A DNA stretch of 7,313 nt from an uncultured Desulfomonile sp. GTDB taxonomy: Bacteria; Desulfobacterota; Desulfomonilia; Desulfomonilales; Desulfomonilaceae. The stretch's first letter is position 1; the number at the start of each line of letters is the position of its first letter. The notes below the pieces were generated by a model. It was not told the origin of the DNA, searched no databases, and worked only from the letters and a program-made list of their open reading frames with translations. Location: contig CALDNG010000179.1 of the NCBI GenBank assembly GCA_937915285.1, positions 1 to 7,313 of the forward strand, written 5' to 3'. The translations under genes were made by a program, and so were the position numbers. Shown in pieces: positions 4,586-7,313 of this stretch.

Positions 4586-6269
4586 TTTCATGGGATATAC
4601 CGTAGAATTAATGGATTTGATTAAAAGGGTTGAGAAAACCCGTCCTGAGCGAGTCATGAAAAAGAAGGCCGGACAGGAGTTCCCGGCTCTTACTCTGGAC
4701 CAGCGTCGTGACAGGCTGGAAAAGTATCATCCCGATTTTCGGGCCGGGGCTTTGCGTGAGCTTAGGATTGGACCGAGCAGAGGCATCTCTGTAGCGCAGG
4801 AAATTGCAGACACTTTTGAAGCAAGAAGCAGGGTGGACCCTGATCAAATAGACCTTAACGAAGTTCATTACGAAACAGACGTGTTGGTTATTGGTGGTGG
4901 AGGAGCGGGAACTGCTGCTGCTCTTCTGGCCCAGGAAGAAGGCTCCAGGGTTATCATAGCCACCAAACTAAGGCATGGTGACGCCAACACAATGATGGCC
5001 GAAGGCGGCATGCAGGCAGCTACCAAGAGTTGGAAGGACTCACCTTATTACCATTTCCTGGACGTCATGGGTGGTGGTCATTTTGAAAATGACCCTGAAC
5101 TTGTAAGGACCATGGTGACAGAGGCGCCCAAGGCCATAGCGTGGCTGGAAAAACTTGGATGCATGTTCAACAAATGGCCCGATGGAAAGATGTTCACTCT
5201 TCATGGAGCCGGAACATGCAGGAAAAGGATGCACTACGCCGGTGACATGACCGGCGCTGAAATCATGAGGACTCTTCGTGATGAGGCACGCAATAGGGTG
5301 AAGGACATCGGAGTGCTCGAGTTTTCTCCTGCTGTAGAACTTCTCACCGATGAGAAGGGTCGTTGCTCGGGGGCCGTTCTTTATAACCTTGAAACAGAAG
5401 AATATTTCATCGTTAAGGCGAAAGCCGTAATCATGGCCACTGGTGGCTCAGGCAGACTGCACATGAGCGGTTTCATGACCACAAATCATTATGGCGCAAC
5501 AGGTGATGGACTTGTCATGGGATACCGTTTGGGTGTTGGAGTGCGGTTCCTTCACGCCACTCAGTATCATCCGACGGGCGCTGTCTTCCCTGAACAGGCG
5601 GAAGGCCTTCTCATTACGGAGAAAGTGCGTGGCGCAGGCGCCAACCTTGTGAACATAGACGGCGACCAGTTCGTTTTTGAGCGTGAGCCTCGCGACATAG
5701 AATCCGCAAGTATAATCCGTGAGTGCGAAAAGGTCGGCAAAGGCGTTCCTGTTCCGGGACAGGTTGGCAGATTCGGTGTATGGCTTGATTCGCCGATGAT
5801 TGACATGCTCGAGGGAGAAGGAACTGTCGAGAGAGAATTCCCGGCAAAATTCATACTCTTCAAGAGATACGGTATCGACATATCAAAGCTTCCGATGCTC
5901 ATATACCCCACACTGCACTATCAGAACGGTGGTTTGGCATATGAACCCGATGGTTCAACAAAAGTCGAAGGATTTTTTGTAGCCGGCGAGGTTGGGGGCG
6001 GAGTCCACGGCGCTAACAGGCTGATGGGAAATTCGCTTCTGGACATAACCGTTTTCGGGAGACTGGCTGGTCAGACTGCCGGAAAATTCGTCAAGGACAG
6101 AACCGGGATCGGAACTCTGTCAGTGGATCATGTCCGTAGATATCACAAGGAGCTTGAAGAGGCTGAAATAGGCTTGGACAGGGTTTCACCGATGGTGTTG
6201 CCGGATTACGGAAATCCGGAAGTCAGGAAACGCCAATGGACTTCCCACTACGTTGGAACACTGAGATAG
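4572..6269 (+). CDS. SdhA/FrdA-family flavoprotein, non-covalent FAD type
   Basis: This 565-residue protein is a cytoplasmic FAD enzyme of the succinate dehydrogenase/fumarate reductase family. After an extension of about 100 residues comes the FAD Rossmann motif G108-GGGA-G113. The family's catalytic residues are present: H333 (QYHPTG), T349, E350 and R353 (TEKVRGAG), R374 (PRDIESASI, the proton-relay arginine), H449 (LHYQNGG) and R483 (GANRLMGNS). At the place where SdhA/FrdA carry the histidine bound to FAD, this protein has N139 (ANTMMAEGG), so FAD should be non-covalent, as in L-aspartate oxidase and some fumarate reductases. Only about 65 residues follow the GRLAG segment, against roughly 165 in E. 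coli SdhA, so the C-terminal helical domain is short. Aspartate oxidase is less likely because of the adjacent SdhB-like subunit. Succinate/fumarate is the default substrate, but another enoate is possible. The start may be 4590. Confidence 0.9.
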   Translation: MGLEDFMGYTVELMDLIKRVEKTRPERVMKKKAGQEFPALTLDQRRDRLEKYHPDFRAGALRELRIGPSRGISVAQEIADTFEARSRVDPDQIDLNEVHYETDVLVIGGGGAGTAAALLAQEEGSRVIIATKLRHGDANTMMAEGGMQAATKSWKDSPYYHFLDVMGGGHFENDPELVRTMVTEAPKAIAWLEKLGCMFNKWPDGKMFTLHGAGTCRKRMHYAGDMTGAEIMRTLRDEARNRVKDIGVLEFSPAVELLTDEKGRCSGAVLYNLETEEYFIVKAKAVIMATGGSGRLHMSGFMTTNHYGATGDGLVMGYRLGVGVRFLHATQYHPTGAVFPEQAEGLLITEKVRGAGANLVNIDGDQFVFEREPRDIESASIIRECEKVGKGVPVPGQVGRFGVWLDSPMIDMLEGEGTVEREFPAKFILFKRYGIDISKLPMLIYPTLHYQNGGLAYEPDGSTKVEGFFVAGEVGGGVHGANRLMGNSLLDITVFGRLAGQTAGKFVKDRTGIGTLSVDHVRRYHKELEEAEIGLDRVSPMVLPDYGNPEVRKRQWTSHYVGTLR

Positions 6270-6282
6270 ATCAGGGAAGGTC

Positions 6283-6822
6283 ATGGCAGCCGTTTCACAG
6301 AAAATCGGAAAACTTCATCCAGTCTTGGAATACATTTCCAATCTTGGAGATCAGTCTCCTTTTTGGAAGCTTCAATCATTAGCTGTAGGTATAGTCCTGA
6401 CATTGATGATTCTTGGAGGAGCGCTCATTGCAGTTCTGACGTTTTCAAGCATTTATGGAGGGGGCAACCTCTCTTATACGGCATTAGGCTCTCCAGGCCC
6501 GGTAGTTTTCAGGCATTACACTCACATGACCTTCAAGGATGGAAAATACAGGGATTGCATCAGTTGTCATGAAAAAATCTTTGCGGCCCAGAAATATGGC
6601 ACCTTTGTGTTGAGGGCGTTGGAAGACTCGCCACCTCTGAAGGTTCACATCGCTAAGGATGCGTCAACCCTGTATGTTCCTGGATCCCTGGCTGAGGAGG
6701 AAAACGCAATGGTAACTTATGCTATCCCCAGAGCATGCGCTACCTGCGCTACCGGAACGTGTCATGACGGGAAAGAGTCTTTCAGCCGTTACAATTGCTT
6801 GGGATGTCATAAGGCAAAATGA
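6283..6822 (+). CDS. Membrane-anchored triheme cytochrome c (c7-like)
   Basis: The 179-residue product has a cytoplasmic N-terminus of about 32 residues, one membrane helix (about 33-55) and a periplasmic heme domain. Heme sites are C92-x2-C95-H96, C155-x4-C160-H161 (a CX4CH site) and C172-x2-C175-H176. The order of elements, a pair of histidines (H78, H81) before the first site and then CHDGK followed by a final CXXCH, is that of class III c7-type cytochromes. C152 gives an alternative, longer spacing for the second site. The ATG has AGGGAAGG just upstream, in a 13-nt gap after the flavoprotein. The following DmsB-like gene begins 1 nt after its stop. A cytochrome of this type next to a four-cluster ferredoxin resembles parts of Qrc, Dsr and other NrfD-containing quinone complexes of Desulfobacterota, where such a cytochrome exchanges electrons with periplasmic carriers. 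Confidence 0.88.
   Translation: MAAVSQKIGKLHPVLEYISNLGDQSPFWKLQSLAVGIVLTLMILGGALIAVLTFSSIYGGGNLSYTALGSPGPVVFRHYTHMTFKDGKYRDCISCHEKIFAAQKYGTFVLRALEDSPPLKVHIAKDASTLYVPGSLAEEENAMVTYAIPRACATCATGTCHDGKESFSRYNCLGCHKAK
6811..6814 (+). promoter_or_regulatory. Weak ribosome binding site for the DmsB-like gene
   Basis: AAGG lies 9 nt before the ATG at 6824, inside the 3' end of the triheme cytochrome gene. The two genes are separated by a single base, so coupled translation probably makes up for the weak site. Confidence 0.4.
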
Positions 6823-6823
6823 T

Positions 6824-7268
6824 ATGACCAACATTTATAAACCAGCTTCAGGTTTGATGAAAGTCAAGAACGGTAGGCTTGAGGAAGACAAAGCGGTTTC
6901 TGCGACAAAACGCTGGGGAATGGTTGTCGATCAGCGCAGATGTATTGGTTGTCATAGTTGCACCGTGGCCTGCAAGAGTGAGAACAACGTTCCTCTGGGC
7001 TACTGGCGTTCATGGGTGAAAGGACTCCAGAAAGGGACATTCCCGGATGTTGGGACAATGTTCCTTAGACGTTTGTGCAATCAATGCGACACTCCACCTT
7101 GTGTTCAGGTTTGCCCGGTCCAGGCCACGGTCAGACGCGAGCAGGACGGTGTAATCGTAATGTATTACGGTAAGTGTATCGGTTGCGGAATGTGTATATC
7201 AGCTTGTCCATACGACGCTCGCTTTTTCAACCCAATCAGGCACACAGCCGACAAATGTGATTTCTGCG
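6824..7268 (+). CDS. DmsB/PsrB-like four-cluster ferredoxin, 3' end missing
   Basis: About 148 residues of a ferredoxin subunit of the DmsB/PsrB/NrfC family, which relays electrons between a NrfD-type quinone protein and a partner. Visible sites are C40-x2-C43-x2-C46-x3-C50, C85-x2-C88-x4-C93-x3-C97-P, C118-x2-C121-x2-C124-x3-C128-P and the first pair of the last site, C145-x2-C148. The spacing C-x2-C-x4-C-x3-CP at the second site is a family hallmark. No twin-arginine signal is seen. The gene is cut right after C148: the apparent continuation EIGRAHV is TruSeq adapter read in frame, so the stop at 7289-7291 is not real. The start at 6824 is preferred because an earlier in-frame ATG (6719) would overlap the cytochrome by 104 nt and encode an unrelated leader. 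The family is normally about 190-260 residues, so 50 or more residues are lost. A NrfD-like gene is likely next. Confidence 0.88.
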
Positions 7269-7313
7269 AGATCGGAAGAGCACACGTCTGAACTCCAGTC
7301 ACGAGTGGATATC
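7269..7313 (+). other. Illumina TruSeq indexed (P7-side) adapter, artefact
   Basis: From base 7269 the sequence matches the TruSeq indexed adapter: AGATCGGAAGAGCACACG onward, reaching CAGTCAC at 7302. The bases GAGTGGAT at 7303-7310 fit TruSeq index 23, and ATC (7311-7313) fits the start of the following constant part. This is library sequence, not genome. Confidence 0.98.

Noticed and set aside
5567..5911. Minus-strand open frames of 114 and 77 codons
   Set aside because: They are antisense to conserved catalytic segments of the flavoprotein and have no ribosome binding site or domain support.
4572..6269. L-aspartate oxidase (NadB) or APS reductase alpha subunit (AprA)
   Set aside because: The neighbour is an SdhB-like three-cluster protein, not a NadA/NadC or AprB partner, and the fumarate-reductase residues including R374 are all kept.
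6719..6823. Upstream in-frame start for the DmsB-like protein
   Set aside because: The added 35 residues would overlap the heme motifs of the cytochrome gene by 104 nt. The ATG at 6824 sits 1 nt after the cytochrome stop.
1..7313. tRNA, rRNA, CRISPR array, insertion sequence or attachment site
   Set aside because: Almost all bases between the adapters are coding, with gaps of 56 nt or less. No direct repeat arrays, terminal inverted repeats or transposase-like proteins were seen.

Overview
The window is a dense, single-strand operon fragment of about 7.2 kb in which almost every gene encodes a redox-cofactor protein. It is bounded at both ends by Illumina TruSeq adapter sequence: bases 1-44 match the universal adapter and bases 7269-7313 match the indexed adapter. 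Only about 45-7268 is biological. All ten genes lie on the + strand; the largest gap is 56 nt and several junctions overlap, so one transcript is likely. No promoter, terminator, RNA gene, CRISPR array or mobile element can be supported. Both operon ends are cut off.

Layout. (1) 91-617: two tiny, overlapping membrane proteins that are paralogues of each other. (2) 640-3180: a membrane-associated two-[4Fe-4S] protein, a membrane FMN-binding/ferredoxin fusion (NosR/RnfG-like parts) and a membrane-anchored heptaheme cytochrome c. (3) 3210-6269: a tail-anchored ferredoxin, an SdhB/FrdB-type iron-sulfur protein, and an SdhA/FrdA-family flavoprotein that keeps the fumarate/succinate catalytic residues but lacks the histidine for covalent FAD. 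(4) 6283-7268: a membrane-anchored triheme cytochrome (c7-like) and the start of a DmsB/PsrB-like four-cluster ferredoxin, cut by adapter. A NrfD/PsrC-like quinone-interacting membrane protein would be a typical next gene, but it is not in the window.

How the parts may work together (inference). Membrane topology and heme motifs place the cytochromes and the FMN domain on the periplasmic side, and the ferredoxins and flavoprotein on the cytoplasmic side. The set therefore reads as a wire crossing the membrane: quinone pool and/or periplasmic hemes to FMN to [4Fe-4S] chain to [2Fe-2S] to FAD, or the reverse. The flavoprotein/iron-sulfur pair has no SdhC/SdhD cytochrome b and no HdrB-like (CCG) subunit within view. 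The FMN/Fe-S/heme proteins may take that place. The direction (fumarate or enoate reduction versus oxidation of a succinate-like substrate by reverse electron transfer) cannot be read from sequence.

Organism. Multiheme cytochromes, the many low-potential Fe-S proteins, the DmsB-type module and this form of flavoprotein (about 100-residue N-terminal extension) suggest an uncultured strict anaerobe, most likely Desulfobacterota (sulfate-reducing or syntrophic lineages). This is a judgement from gene content, not from a search. The adapters point to a metagenomic or synthetic-long-read assembly.
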